Assembly: GCF_017313765.1 (NCBI RefSeq)
Contig: NZ_JAFLNC010000001.1
Span: 620,001 to 684,000 of the forward strand
Origin: Sneathiella sedimenti
GTDB lineage: Bacteria > Pseudomonadota > Alphaproteobacteria > Sneathiellales > Sneathiellaceae
Length of the DNA: 64,000 bases
Reading direction: 5' to 3'
Shown: positions 36,180-46,332 of the stretch, piece by piece
Layout: each line of letters starts with the position of its first letter
How positions within the stretch are numbered: position 1 is the first letter of the stretch
Position numbers and translations under genes: made by a program
The notes under the pieces: generated by a model
What the model was told of the DNA's origin: nothing
The model's database searches: none
What the model saw: only the letters and a program-made list of their open reading frames with translations

Positions 36180-37127
36180 ATGACTGAGACAGCGTCCATA
36201 ACGCCGGCTTTACAGGTCCACAACCTAACGAAGGTTTATAAAGTTAAAGGCCCTGCCCCTGACAAAACAGCGTTAAAAGGCATCAACCTTGAGGTCATGC
36301 AAGGGTCCTTTTTTGGCCTGCTTGGACCCAATGGAGCCGGGAAATCCACCTTGATTAATATCATCGCCGGTCTCGTCAACAAGACAAGCGGCGACGTCCG
36401 CATTTGCGGCTTCGATACAGTTAAGGATATGCGCGCGGCACGAAGCGCCGTTGGTGTGGTCCCGCAGGAGCTCAATCTCGATGCGTTTTTTACACCTCGC
36501 GAAGTGATGGAGTTTCAGGCCGGACTTTATGGTGTTCCAAAATCGTTGCGGCGGACTGATGAAATCCTTGCGGCAATGGGCCTCAGTGATAAAGCAGATG
36601 TCTATGCCCGGACGCTCTCAGGCGGCATGCGTCGACGTCTACTCGTGGCCAAGGCAATGGTGCATCGTCCTGAAGTTCTGATCCTTGACGAGCCCACCGC
36701 CGGCGTGGATATCGAGCTCCGCCAGCAGCTATGGAGCTATGTCAAAAAACTGAACGACGAGGGGACGACAATAATTCTCACCACTCACTATCTTGAGGAG
36801 GCGGAGGAACTTTGCGACACGATTGCCATCATAAATCACGGGGAAGTTGTTGCCTGTGAGCCAACGGAATCTCTCCTCAGCAAGATAGATACGAAGAATG
36901 TCTGCATTCTGCTCGGTCATGACATCACTGAAGTGCCGGAAAATCTGAAACGGCTAAACGCGACCCTTTCCCACGGCCGGCGTCTCAACGTTGCCTATCG
37001 GCCAAGCGAGATGGAAATGGCGAAGATTCTCAAAGCCGCGGCTGATGACGGATTGGATATCGTTGACCTGACCACAGAAGAGCCGGATCTTGAAGACGCT
37101 TTTCTAAAGATGACCTCGACCGGCTAA
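36180..37127 (+). CDS. ABC transporter ATP-binding protein (ABC-2 type)
   Basis: 315 residues. Walker A GPNGAGKST (49-57), signature LSGGMRRR (about 146-153), Walker B LILDEPTAG, and a C-terminal extension of 80 residues as in drug/lipid/polysaccharide exporter ATPases (YadG/CcmA-like). No permease gene follows: the next gene is a peroxiredoxin. The membrane partner must be elsewhere, or was lost. Confidence 0.9.
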   Translation: MTETASITPALQVHNLTKVYKVKGPAPDKTALKGINLEVMQGSFFGLLGPNGAGKSTLINIIAGLVNKTSGDVRICGFDTVKDMRAARSAVGVVPQELNLDAFFTPREVMEFQAGLYGVPKSLRRTDEILAAMGLSDKADVYARTLSGGMRRRLLVAKAMVHRPEVLILDEPTAGVDIELRQQLWSYVKKLNDEGTTIILTTHYLEEAEELCDTIAIINHGEVVACEPTESLLSKIDTKNVCILLGHDITEVPENLKRLNATLSHGRRLNVAYRPSEMEMAKILKAAADDGLDIVDLTTEEPDLEDAFLKMTSTG

Positions 37128-37262
37128 CGCCCTGCCCGCAGTTTCATGCGTTAAGGACGCCTAAAAAGTTGTCCATAACAGTCATTACCAATTGCATACT
37201 TTCCGTTCTTCTAATATTATCCAGCGTCCCCCAAAATATATCTTAACTTTATAGAGGATATA

Positions 37263-37901
37263 ATGACTATTCAACTTGGAGATGTTGTCCCGGATTTTAC
37301 GCAAAAATCCACTGAAGGGAACATTAATTTTCATGAATGGATTGGCGACAGCTGGGCCATTCTTTTTTCACATCCTAAGGATTTTACGCCGGTTTGTACC
37401 ACCGAACTGGCAGAAGTTGCGCGCCTGAAACCTGAGTTCGACAAACGAAACATAAAGCCAATTGCATTGAGCGTTGATGACGTAGACAGCCATAACAGAT
37501 GGCTCGGCGACATAGAGGAAACCCAGGGAAGTGCGGTGAACTACCCAATCCTTGCGGACGCGGATCATAAGGTTTCCGATCTTTACGGCATGATTCACCC
37601 CAATGCGAACGATACCCTGACGGTGCGTTCTGTTTTTATCATTGACCCAAATAAGAAACTCCGGCTCACCTTAACCTACCCGGCAAGCACCGGACGTAAC
37701 TTTGCCGAAATCCTCCGTGTCATCGACAGCATCCAGCTGACGGAATATCACAAGGTGGCGACACCGGTGAATTGGGAAAATGGCGATGACTGCGTTATCG
37801 TTCCGGCAATTACCGATCCTGAAGAAATGAAAAAACTCTTTCCAAAGGGCTGGAAGGAATTAAAGCCCTATCTTCGGATGACACCGCAGCCGAATGTCTA
37901 A
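37263..37901 (+). CDS. 1-Cys peroxiredoxin (Prx6 type)
   Basis: 212 residues. Peroxidatic site P-x3-T-x2-C at 38-45 (HPKDFTPVCT, Cys45). The C-terminal domain with WENGDDCVIVP and FPKGWKELKPYLR segments is typical of the Prdx6/1-Cys group; no classical resolving Cys. It reduces hydrogen and organic peroxides, probably recycled by a small thiol or another protein. Has its own terminator. Confidence 0.93.
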   Translation: MTIQLGDVVPDFTQKSTEGNINFHEWIGDSWAILFSHPKDFTPVCTTELAEVARLKPEFDKRNIKPIALSVDDVDSHNRWLGDIEETQGSAVNYPILADADHKVSDLYGMIHPNANDTLTVRSVFIIDPNKKLRLTLTYPASTGRNFAEILRVIDSIQLTEYHKVATPVNWENGDDCVIVPAITDPEEMKKLFPKGWKELKPYLRMTPQPNV

Positions 37902-37943
37902 AATAAGAGCCGGCTCCATCCCGGACATTTCTACAGTCAATCA

Positions 37944-37971
37944 ATCGGGCATGCTAAATGCCCGATTTTTT
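37944..37971 (+). terminator. intrinsic terminator after the peroxiredoxin gene
   Basis: ATCGGGCAT (37944-37952), loop GCTAA, ATGCCCGAT (37958-37966), then T to 37971. A nine-bp perfect stem with a U tail. Confidence 0.9.
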
Positions 37972-38036
37972 ATTGGAAAGACGACCCTCAATCATGCGAT
38001 ATTGGTGGAAAGCAAACAATAACACGGGCAGATGAC

Positions 38037-39227
38037 ATGACAGAAATTCTTTATAGTGGCGGCGACGTTTTTGATGGCGCAGGCAGTTTCCTCAAAAACC
38101 ATGCAGTACTGACAGACGGCGACACCATCAAGGATGTCGCACCTTCAGAGAAATATGCGGATTTTCAGGGAGAGCATGTCGACACAAGCGGCGGCACCCT
38201 TATGCCCGGAATCGCTGACTGTCATGTTCACCTCGTTTATAAGGGGGAGGCCGACCCCCGGGGCAGTATCGAGGGCGTCAATCCGGGTGAAATAACCCTT
38301 CGTGTTCTTGAGAACGCCCAGCTTTCCCTCAAATCCGGCATCACGGCCGTTCGCGACTGTGGCGGGCGCGAATATCTTGAGTTTCCAGTTCGCGATGCTT
38401 GCAACAGCGGGCGCTTTTTTGGCCCGAACATTATGGCGTCAGGCAAGATGATCTGTATGACTGGCGGACACGGCAACAAGAACGGCCGTGTCGCCGACGG
38501 ATGTGATGAGGTGGTAAAAGCCGTGCGAGAGCAGATTCACGCAGGCAGTGACCTCATCAAGATTATGGCCACAGGCGGTGTGATGACACCTGGTGTAAAT
38601 CCCGAAGATGCCCATTACTCCGCCGACGAAATGCGCGTCGGCGTCGCAGAGGCGCGCCGGTTTCATAAAACCTCCGCCAGCCATGCCCAGGGTGCGGAAG
38701 GTATCATGAACGCGGTGAACGCGGGTATCACCTCTATCGAGCATGGAATCTTCATGGACCAGCAATGCCTGGAAGCGATGATGGAGCGGGGAACCTACCT
38801 TGTCCCGACCCTTGCCGCAGTACAGAATATCCTCAATAACGCCGACAAGGGGATCGCCGATTATGTCGTCGAGAAATCACGCCGCGTGTTCGAAAAGCAC
38901 AAGGAAAGCTTCAAGATGTTCTATCAGGCCGGGGGCAAGATCGCGATGGGAACAGACGCAGGGACCCCCTTTAACCTGCATGGCGAGAACGCGATGGAAA
39001 TGGCCTATATGGTCGATTGCGGCATGACGCCGGTTGATGCTCTCAATAGCGCAACCTCTGTTGCCCATAGCTTGATGCAGCTCGACAACCGGGGACAGAT
39101 CAGGACCGGTTTCAAGGCGGACATGCTCATCGTGAACGGTAATCCGACGAAAGACATCCTGATGGCAGCCGCAAAAAAGAACCATCGCCTGGTCGTCAAG
39201 AATGGCCGGAAAGTTGATTTTCCGTAA
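38037..39227 (+). CDS. amidohydrolase family protein (imidazolonepropionase/prolidase-like)
   Basis: 396 residues, metal-dependent amidohydrolase. HVH at 63-65, a likely carboxylated Lys in IKIMATGG (about 175), His in TSASHAQG and SIEHG, and Asp in GTDAGTP. This subgroup includes Sgx9260-like Xaa-Arg/Xaa-Pro dipeptidases and related enzymes hydrolysing N-acyl or dipeptide bonds. Substrate cannot be told. A stand-alone transcription unit. Confidence 0.88.
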   Translation: MTEILYSGGDVFDGAGSFLKNHAVLTDGDTIKDVAPSEKYADFQGEHVDTSGGTLMPGIADCHVHLVYKGEADPRGSIEGVNPGEITLRVLENAQLSLKSGITAVRDCGGREYLEFPVRDACNSGRFFGPNIMASGKMICMTGGHGNKNGRVADGCDEVVKAVREQIHAGSDLIKIMATGGVMTPGVNPEDAHYSADEMRVGVAEARRFHKTSASHAQGAEGIMNAVNAGITSIEHGIFMDQQCLEAMMERGTYLVPTLAAVQNILNNADKGIADYVVEKSRRVFEKHKESFKMFYQAGGKIAMGTDAGTPFNLHGENAMEMAYMVDCGMTPVDALNSATSVAHSLMQLDNRGQIRTGFKADMLIVNGNPTKDILMAAAKKNHRLVVKNGRKVDFP

Positions 39228-39335
39228 AATGGACGGGTGCGGCGTAATATTTTTTTCCGGGAATTGATTGGCATCAAGCCCAATCCGGACTACGTTGTGT
39301 ATGATAGAACGTTAATGTTCGGAAAGGAGAGTTTC

Positions 39336-39527
39336 ATGTCAATGCAAGCAGATATTGAACGTCTTCAGAAAAAGAGCCTGCGCCGCCGTCAGCGAGTTGA
39401 GGGGGAGGCAAACCTCAAAAAAAGCTTGTCAGAGCCGCGTGACGCAGATCTGGCGGTAACGGTAACGGCCAATCACCAGAGAGCTGTGAATAAAGGCAAG
39501 ATTGACAGATTGAAGCGCAGCCGCTGA
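39336..39527 (+). CDS. small basic hypothetical protein
   Basis: 63 residues from ATG 39336 with AAGGAGA at 39324-39330. Strongly charged and helical, rich in Arg, Lys and Gln (LQKKSLRRRQRVEGEANLKK); possibly nucleic-acid binding or coiled coil. A longer frame from 39237 exists, but the ribosome site decides for 39336. No family recognised. Confidence 0.55.
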   Translation: MSMQADIERLQKKSLRRRQRVEGEANLKKSLSEPRDADLAVTVTANHQRAVNKGKIDRLKRSR

Positions 39528-39609
39528 GAATTTTTGTATTTGATCTGGGCAGCGCCCTAAAATCATTGCAACGGCGGATCGCTTGGGCTATAGCAAGGTT
39601 CTCTTCTCA

Positions 39610-39698
<89 letters not shown>

Positions 39699-39733
39699 CG
39701 TTATAGAATTAGGCGCTTAATCCCAAATTTTAA

Positions 39734-39761
39734 GGTAAGCACTAGGTAAGCATCAGCTTAC
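39734..39761 (+). repeat. integrase arm-type repeats near attL
   Basis: GGTAAGCAC (39734-39742) and GGTAAGCAT (39745-39753), 11 bases apart, plus an inverted GCTTAC (39756-39761). The same tandem pair with the two endings swapped lies near attR (56323-56342). Paired sites at both ends are expected for arm-binding by a tyrosine integrase. Confidence 0.7.
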
Positions 39762-39764
39762 AGA

Positions 39765-39789
39765 TTACGGCATATATAATCTGCCGTAA
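39765..39789. repeat. 8-bp perfect inverted repeat inside the left end
   Basis: TTACGGCA (39765-39772) and TGCCGTAA (39782-39789) around a nine-base AT loop, next to the arm-type repeats. A binding site for excisionase or host factor is possible (inference). Confidence 0.4.
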
Positions 39790-39944
39790 AAGTTCAAAGA
39801 ATGTTTCGATATATGATACTCGGCCAAGACTAAGATGGAAGAGCACTTGAATGGCATGCAAGAGGTCGGCGGTTCGGCCTCGCTTATCTTTACCAAAAAT
39901 TTCAAGGGATTAGCTAAAAAATGTTAGGCTCATAATGCTTCCAA

Positions 39945-40847
39945 GTGACCGCGAAGTTAGATTTTAGTATGTGCATATGTCATTATGATGGCAAGACAGG
40001 AGCAATGTTCTCGGGAAGCCAAGTGATGAGAATTCGCCGAACGGTGGCAACGCGGGGGAGGGGTATGGGAAGTAATAATTCAGATACACCAGTTCTTCAA
40101 GTTTTCACCCGATATGTTGATTGGGCAATTGAAGAACAAATTAGAATCCATACAGGTAATGGGGCGACCGCAGGTCATACTCCTGATCAAGTAGTAATTT
40201 CCATAGCTGAGAACCCTTGTCCCACTTCGGCAATTACGATGGCAAACTGGTTGAAGCAATATGGCGTTCTTCAAGGTGATGTATTGCGGGACAATACTCA
40301 AAAAATCGTAAGTACTGTTCTTAATTTTTTTGAGAAAGAGAGAATTGAATTTTCCAGTGATATTGATTTGTGGGCTCCTCAGATCGTTGGTGAATTTAGA
40401 GAACTGAATTCCCAAATCCGTGCATCTGATACTAAGAGAATCCAGAACCGCAGTTTTTTATCACTGACTTCAAAAGCATTATGGTGCAAGTATCCAGCAC
40501 AAACGCCAATTTACGACAAGAATGCCCGCATCGCTTTATACGCTTTGGTTCGGCTGGATCACGACAGCACCCCGTACAATCCCAATCGCGACGATGCGCG
40601 CCGCCCCAAAGGATTAGGGGCAAATGTTGGTGAAGGCGATGTTGCCGATTATGAGGTTTATGTCCGTAATTACCTGGAAATTTACCGTCAAATCTTCGAG
40701 GCTATTTCAGACAGATTAAAGAATAAAAATTATGAATACCCTATTCGTGTGTTTGATAAAATACTATGGACATACGGCTCCGACAGTCGGGACATTCTCC
40801 ATCGTAAAGAGGTTTATAAAAGCTGGTCTCCTAAGAGGAACACTTAA
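39945..40847 (+). CDS. hypothetical protein, first cargo gene of the element
   Basis: 300 residues in the longest frame (GTG). Better ribosome sites precede ATG 40005 (AGGAG four bases upstream) and ATG 40065 (GGGAGGGG), so the true protein is probably 260-280 residues. Not recognised. A conserved-looking core, RSFLSLTSKALWCKYP, is followed by TPIYDKNARIAL and, near the end, RVFDKILWTYG. This pattern recalls uncharacterised proteins in variable islands, but no enzyme motif is certain. Codons are AT-richer than the chromosome. Confidence 0.65.
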   Translation: MTAKLDFSMCICHYDGKTGAMFSGSQVMRIRRTVATRGRGMGSNNSDTPVLQVFTRYVDWAIEEQIRIHTGNGATAGHTPDQVVISIAENPCPTSAITMANWLKQYGVLQGDVLRDNTQKIVSTVLNFFEKERIEFSSDIDLWAPQIVGEFRELNSQIRASDTKRIQNRSFLSLTSKALWCKYPAQTPIYDKNARIALYALVRLDHDSTPYNPNRDDARRPKGLGANVGEGDVADYEVYVRNYLEIYRQIFEAISDRLKNKNYEYPIRVFDKILWTYGSDSRDILHRKEVYKSWSPKRNT

Positions 40848-41361
40848 TGAAAGTAGGTTTTACCAAATTCACTGTACACTGGTCCTTTCGATCATAAGAA
40901 CTTCGAACCTCGTTAGAACCCTGACCAACACTCAGCTGATTGAATGCCGACATCTTGCCGAAGATGGATTACTCCCACCAGAGACCTATCGCAGCCCCTA
41001 AAACCAACTTGACGGGCATGGAGAATTGTCTCTCCGCCGACACCGAACCTTGCACAATCGACCGTTTAATTGACCTCCAATCAGGGGAGCGTCCCTGCTC
41101 CCCACGAGCCCCCATGATCACTTAATGAAGGCGACGTCATTGAGGCCAAAGAAGGGAGTTTTCGCGCTAACCTTGCCATGGAACCATCCCATCGAGCAGT
41201 CTAAAGCCCCATTGTTATGTACCGTTACTTGCTAGAGTTTCAGGAACGGATGCTTGCATGTTGAGGGCTTCCCATACGCGCAGGTTGTGGATATAGTTCT
41301 ATTATCGCATGCGCCTCGCGGACGTGGCTGTTATGCTTACCTAAAATCTCCGAGGTACACA
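40848..41361. other. 514-base gap before the type ISP gene, no clear gene
   Basis: Only short weak frames. A perfect hairpin GGGGAGC/GCTCCCC (41084-41090 and 41097-41103) without T run is visible. The stretch TLTNTQLIECRHLAEDG in frame near 40919-40970 has some coding look and may be a gene remnant. The promoter for the restriction gene is probably in 41220-41350. Confidence 0.5.
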
Positions 41362-44300
41362 GTGGCCGACCATACTGAAAATACGCTGGCCGATGAGGCC
41401 GAAATCACTTCTGAAACGCTTCTCTCTTTGCTTCATTCATATCGTGATGCGGCGCGAACCGAGCGGGACAAAGGTACATATTTCGAACGGTTTGCAGTGG
41501 CGTTTCTTTGCAATGACCCCGTTCAAGCTGAGCAGTATGAAAGCGTGTTGCCCTATTCGGAATGGGCAAAGACGCACGGTTGGGATGGACGTGACACAGG
41601 CATAGACCTCGTCGCGAAGCTGCATGACGAAGACGGTTACGCGGCCATACAGTGCAAGTTCTACGATTCAAGCTATCGAATTAGAAAAGAGGATATCGAC
41701 AGCTTCATTTCCGCCTCGGGCAAAGAGCCTTTCAAACGCCGCGTGATTATCGACACTACGGAGAAACCGTGGAGCGAGAACGCAGAAGCCATGATACGCG
41801 GTCAGGCCATTCCGACGATCCGCATCGGATTGAACGAATTGCAGGAAAGCCCGATCCGTTGGGAAACCTTTGCCGCGCGGGGCGAAGTTGTCCTCAACGA
41901 TAAGAAGAAACTCCGCAAACATCAGGAGGAAGCGCTTGCGGCTGTCCGCGAAGGCTTTGCTGAAGCAGATCGGGGCAAACTTATAATGGCGTGCGGAACT
42001 GGCAAGACGTTCACGAGCCTGAAGATCGCAGAAGCCTTGGCCGGACAAGGTAAACTTGTGCTCTACCTTGTGCCGTCGCTGGCACTCATGGCACAGACCG
42101 TCCGCGAATGGACGGCCGATACCGAAACGCCTCTGCACTCATTCGCTGTTTGCTCCGATACCCAAGTCGGGAAGCGCCGTCAGAATAACAATGATGTTGC
42201 CGAAATCGATGTGCTCGATCTGGCATTTCCCGCTACGACCGATGCTGCTAAACTCGCTGACAAGGCTGCTGCTCCGCTCAACGAGAAGATGAATGTCGTT
42301 TTCGCGACTTACCAATCCATCCAGGTTGTTGCCGATGCCCAGAAGAGCGGCGGTCTGCCTGAGTTTGATCTGATTATCTGCGACGAGGCGCATCGCACCA
42401 CCGGCGCAACGCTTGCGGGCGAAGACGAATCCAACTTCGTCAAAGTTCACTCGAATGACGTGATACGGGGAAAGAAGCGGCTCTACATGACAGCTACGCC
42501 GCGCATCTTCGGCGACAATGTGAAGTCGAAAGCCGAAGATGTGGACGCTGTTCTTGCGTCTATGGACGACGAGTTTCTTTTCGGTAAAACGCTTTTTTAT
42601 CGCGGCTTTTCATGGGCAGTTCAGAACAACATGCTGACAGACTATAAGGTCATCGTCCTTGCGATGGATGAAGCACTGGTTAGTTCTTCCGTTCAGAAAC
42701 GGCTTGGCGATGGAACGAGCGAGCTTGTTCTTGATGACGCCACCAAGATTGTCGGTTGCTACAAGGCACTGACCAAGACGGACATGAAGGTAGATGTTGC
42801 CGCAGACCCGCATCCCATGCGCCGTGCGCTTGCGTTTTGTCGGGACATAAGAAGCTCCAAGCTCATCCGTGATGAATTTTCTGCCGTGGTGGATGAGTTC
42901 CTTGGCGTAGACTCTCTATTCGAGGACGAAGAAGAAGCTTCCGGAGGGGAACTACGTTGCGAAATCGAACACGTGGACGGGACCTTCAACGCGAAACAGC
43001 GTGGCCTGCTTCTCGACTGGCTCAAGGCCGACGCAGGCGATGATGTTTGCCGCATCTTAACGAATGCACGATGCCTGTCCGAAGGTGTTGATGTCCCCGC
43101 ACTTGACGCGATTATGTTCCTTCACCCGCGTAAGAGCCAGATTGACGTGGTGCAATCAGTTGGGCGCGTGATGCGCCGAGCGCCAGGAAAGAAAATGGGG
43201 TATGTAATCCTGCCAGTCGGCGTGCCAGCGGGTGTACCGCCCGAACAGGCGCTTAACGACAATGATAAATACCGTGTCGTCTGGCAAATCCTGAACGCGC
43301 TGCGGGCGCATGACGACCGCTTCGACGCCACGATCAACAAGGCTTCCCTCGGTCAGGATGTGAGTGGCAACATCGAGATCATCGGTATCACAGGTGCGAG
43401 TAGCGCCGAATTGGCTGCCGTGACCGCGACGGTCCAAGACCTGCCGACCCGCCCGAAGAAATCCGGCTCAGGCATCGGCAGCGGTGGCGGAGCGGACAGC
43501 AAAGGCGAAAGTGACAGTACGCCGCAGCAAACCGAGATGCACTTCTCGGTGGACGAGTTCTCGCGAGCGATCATGGCGAAGATCGTCAAAAAATGCGGAA
43601 CGCGGGACTACTGGGAAGACTGGGCAGTCAACATTGCCGAGATCGCGAAGAATCACATCACGCGACTGACAGGGATACTGGAAGAACCCGACACTGCGGC
43701 ACGAAAGGCGTTCGATGACTTCTTGGCGGAGCTTCGCGATGATCTGAACGATACCATCACGGAAGCCGACGCCATCGAAATGTTGGCGCAGCACATTATC
43801 ACGCGTCCCGTATTCGAGGTGCTGTTCGAAGGCCACCAGTTTACGAGCGAAAACCCCGTTTCGCGGGCGATGCAGCGTGTTCTGGACGTGCTGAACGAGG
43901 CCAATCTGGATAAGGAATCCAAAGACCTCGAAAAATTCTATACGAGCGTCCAGATGCGCGCGAAGGGCATCACCGACCCACAGGCAAAGCAGCGCCTAGT
44001 GGTAGAGCTGTACGACAAGTTCTTCCGCAAGGCATTCCCGCGCACAACGGAGAAGCTTGGTATCGTCTACACGCCAGTCGAGATCGTGGACTTCATCATC
44101 AATTCTGTAGACGAGGTCTTGCAGGAAGAATTTGGGCAGACCCTTGGCTCAGAAGGCGTCCATATCATCGACCCCTTCACAGGCACGGGGACGTTTATCA
44201 CGCGACTTCTCCAATCAGGACTCATCAAGCCCGAGGAGATGGAGAACAAGTTTCGCAACGAAATACACGCCAACGAGATAGTGCTTCTGGCGTACTACAT

Positions 44301-46314
44301 CGCCGCTATCAATATCGAGGCCGTCTATCACGGAATTCAGGGCGGCGACTATGTACCATTTGAAGGTATCTGCCTAACCGACACTTTCCAAATGTATGAG
44401 AGCGACGATCAACTTTCGTTCTATATGCCGGACAATTCCGAGCGACGGAAGCGGCAGAAAGCGACGGATATTCGCGTAATTGTAGGAAATCCACCCTATT
44501 CCGCCGGACAAAGGAGTGAAGACGATAATGCAAAGAACGTGGCCTACTCGGGCCTCGATCAGCGTATTGCCAACACTTACGCTGCAAAGTCCACGGCTAC
44601 ACTCCAACGCTTCTTGTATGACAGCTACATCCGCGCCATTCGGTGGGCTTCCGACCGGATCGGTGATGCAGGAGTTATGGCCTATGTTACAAACGCAGGT
44701 TGGATCGATGGAAACGCCGCTGACGGCATGCGCGCCTGCCTTGCCGAAGAGTTTAGCGATATTTACATTTTTCACCTTAGAGGAAATCAACGCACAAGTG
44801 GCGAGCTTTCACGCCGCGAGGGCGGGAAGATTTTCGGCTCCGGCAGCCGCGCGCCGATTGCAATCAGCGTCTTTGTTAAAAACCCCAACGCCACCGAGCA
44901 TGGGCGCATCTTTTTTCATGATATAGGAGATTACCTTGACCAGAAACAGAAGCTAGACCTCATTCGGAATTTTGCGAGTATTGGCGGCATTTCAGAGTTA
45001 GGAGGGTGGACGAAAATTGATCCGAACGAGCGAAATGATTGGATAAATCAGCGCGACCAAGGTTTTGAGAATTACATCCAAATTGGAGACAAGAAGGGAG
45101 ATTCTGACGCTGCACTATTCTCGAATTACACTCATGGTGTGATTACTTCTCGTGATGCATGGTGTTACAATTCTGATCAAGCGCTGCTCCGTGCTAACGT
45201 GAAACGGTCAATTGGGTTCTATATGGAGGAGCTGGATCGGAAAGAAGTTTCTGGTTTTTCTGGCGATATAGACAACTTTGTCACGACTGATGCAAAAAAG
45301 GTCAGCTGGAGTCGTGCGTTGAAGGCAGATATTCGAAAGGGCAAGCCGCTATCCATTGATGACGGTCGAATAATGGCTTCATTGTATAGGCCGTTTGGAA
45401 AACAGTGGATATACTTCAGTAGACGGTTCAATGAAATGGTCTACCAACTCCCACAAGTTTTTCCAGAAAGTGGAGAGAGCAATCTTGCAATCATGATAAA
45501 GGGAAATTGGCGAGGTTCAGGGCAACTCGCGTTGATGATTGACGCTTTGCCTTGCTACCAGCCCGATGGTGGCGCGCAGTGTTTTCCGCTAAAAGTGTAC
45601 GGCAAGGCTGAACAATCCAACAGTGATGATCTGTTTGCGACGGTCAGCAGCACTTCACATATGAAGGTCAATGACGGCATCACCGATACGGGCTTGAAGC
45701 ACATTCAATCGTCGTATCCAGGCGAAACAATTAGCAAGGAGGACATTTTCTACTACATTTATGGTCTTCTGCACTCCGAGGGCTACCGCTCGCGTTACGC
45801 TGAGAACCTGTCCAAAGAGTTGCCCCGCATTCCTTGCGTAAAGAAAGCAGACGACTTTTGGGCGTTGAGCCATGCAGGTCGAGCACTGAGCGAACTGCAC
45901 GTGAACTACGAGAGTGTTGAGCCATACCCCGTTACGATAAAGCAGGGCGACCTGCGGACGGCAGTGATCAAAGACCCTGAAGCCTTCTACCGTGTGACAA
46001 AGATGAAATACGCGGGCAAGCGAGGTGACGAGGACAAGAGCACGGTAATTTACAACGCCAATATCACCATGCAGGACATCCCGCTCGAAGCCTATGACTA
46101 TGTGGTGAACGGCAAGCCCGCCCTCGAATGGGTGATGGAGCGCCAGGTCGTGAAGACCGACAAGAAGAGCGGCATCACTAACGACGCCAACCGTTACGCG
46201 ATCGAGACCATGGGTAACCCCGCCTATCCGCTAGAGCTGTTCCAGAGGGTAATCACGGTGAGCCTTGAGACGATGAAAATCGTCAGAGGGCTCCCCAAAC
46301 TGGATATTGATTGA
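41362..46314 (+). CDS. type ISP restriction-modification enzyme (nuclease-helicase-methyltransferase-specificity fusion)
   Basis: 1650 residues from GTG 41362 (GAGG at 41352-41355); a TTG at 41254 is a poorer start. Domains in order: Mrr-like PD-(D/E)xK nuclease (Asp82, Gln97-Cys-Lys99), SF2 translocase (Walker A CGTGKT 211-216, DEAH 341-344, MTATPRIF, QSVGRVMRR from 598), helical coupler (about 720-900), N6-adenine methyltransferase (motif I DPFTGTGT 937-944, motif IV NPPY 1043-1046), and a target recognition region (about 1250-1650). This is the layout of LlaGI/LlaBIII. It methylates one strand of an asymmetric site and, when unmodified, translocates and cuts. All catalytic motifs look intact. 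The two genes behind it are close enough to be cotranscribed. Confidence 0.9.
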   Translation: MADHTENTLADEAEITSETLLSLLHSYRDAARTERDKGTYFERFAVAFLCNDPVQAEQYESVLPYSEWAKTHGWDGRDTGIDLVAKLHDEDGYAAIQCKFYDSSYRIRKEDIDSFISASGKEPFKRRVIIDTTEKPWSENAEAMIRGQAIPTIRIGLNELQESPIRWETFAARGEVVLNDKKKLRKHQEEALAAVREGFAEADRGKLIMACGTGKTFTSLKIAEALAGQGKLVLYLVPSLALMAQTVREWTADTETPLHSFAVCSDTQVGKRRQNNNDVAEIDVLDLAFPATTDAAKLADKAAAPLNEKMNVVFATYQSIQVVADAQKSGGLPEFDLIICDEAHRTTGATLAGEDESNFVKVHSNDVIRGKKRLYMTATPRIFGDNVKSKAEDVDAVLASMDDEFLFGKTLFYRGFSWAVQNNMLTDYKVIVLAMDEALVSSSVQKRLGDGTSELVLDDATKIVGCYKALTKTDMKVDVAADPHPMRRALAFCRDIRSSKLIRDEFSAVVDEFLGVDSLFEDEEEASGGELRCEIEHVDGTFNAKQRGLLLDWLKADAGDDVCRILTNARCLSEGVDVPALDAIMFLHPRKSQIDVVQSVGRVMRRAPGKKMGYVILPVGVPAGVPPEQALNDNDKYRVVWQILNALRAHDDRFDATINKASLGQDVSGNIEIIGITGASSAELAAVTATVQDLPTRPKKSGSGIGSGGGADSKGESDSTPQQTEMHFSVDEFSRAIMAKIVKKCGTRDYWEDWAVNIAEIAKNHITRLTGILEEPDTAARKAFDDFLAELRDDLNDTITEADAIEMLAQHIITRPVFEVLFEGHQFTSENPVSRAMQRVLDVLNEANLDKESKDLEKFYTSVQMRAKGITDPQAKQRLVVELYDKFFRKAFPRTTEKLGIVYTPVEIVDFIINSVDEVLQEEFGQTLGSEGVHIIDPFTGTGTFITRLLQSGLIKPEEMENKFRNEIHANEIVLLAYYIAAINIEAVYHGIQGGDYVPFEGICLTDTFQMYESDDQLSFYMPDNSERRKRQKATDIRVIVGNPPYSAGQRSEDDNAKNVAYSGLDQRIANTYAAKSTATLQRFLYDSYIRAIRWASDRIGDAGVMAYVTNAGWIDGNAADGMRACLAEEFSDIYIFHLRGNQRTSGELSRREGGKIFGSGSRAPIAISVFVKNPNATEHGRIFFHDIGDYLDQKQKLDLIRNFASIGGISELGGWTKIDPNERNDWINQRDQGFENYIQIGDKKGDSDAALFSNYTHGVITSRDAWCYNSDQALLRANVKRSIGFYMEELDRKEVSGFSGDIDNFVTTDAKKVSWSRALKADIRKGKPLSIDDGRIMASLYRPFGKQWIYFSRRFNEMVYQLPQVFPESGESNLAIMIKGNWRGSGQLALMIDALPCYQPDGGAQCFPLKVYGKAEQSNSDDLFATVSSTSHMKVNDGITDTGLKHIQSSYPGETISKEDIFYYIYGLLHSEGYRSRYAENLSKELPRIPCVKKADDFWALSHAGRALSELHVNYESVEPYPVTIKQGDLRTAVIKDPEAFYRVTKMKYAGKRGDEDKSTVIYNANITMQDIPLEAYDYVVNGKPALEWVMERQVVKTDKKSGITNDANRYAIETMGNPAYPLELFQRVITVSLETMKIVRGLPKLDID

Positions 46315-46332
46315 ATAGCAGAGGATAATTAA

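Noticed and set aside
40732-41001. 89-residue plus-strand frame after the first cargo gene
   Set aside because: It largely overlaps the end of that gene in another frame; only its last part has weak coding look, noted in the gap entry.
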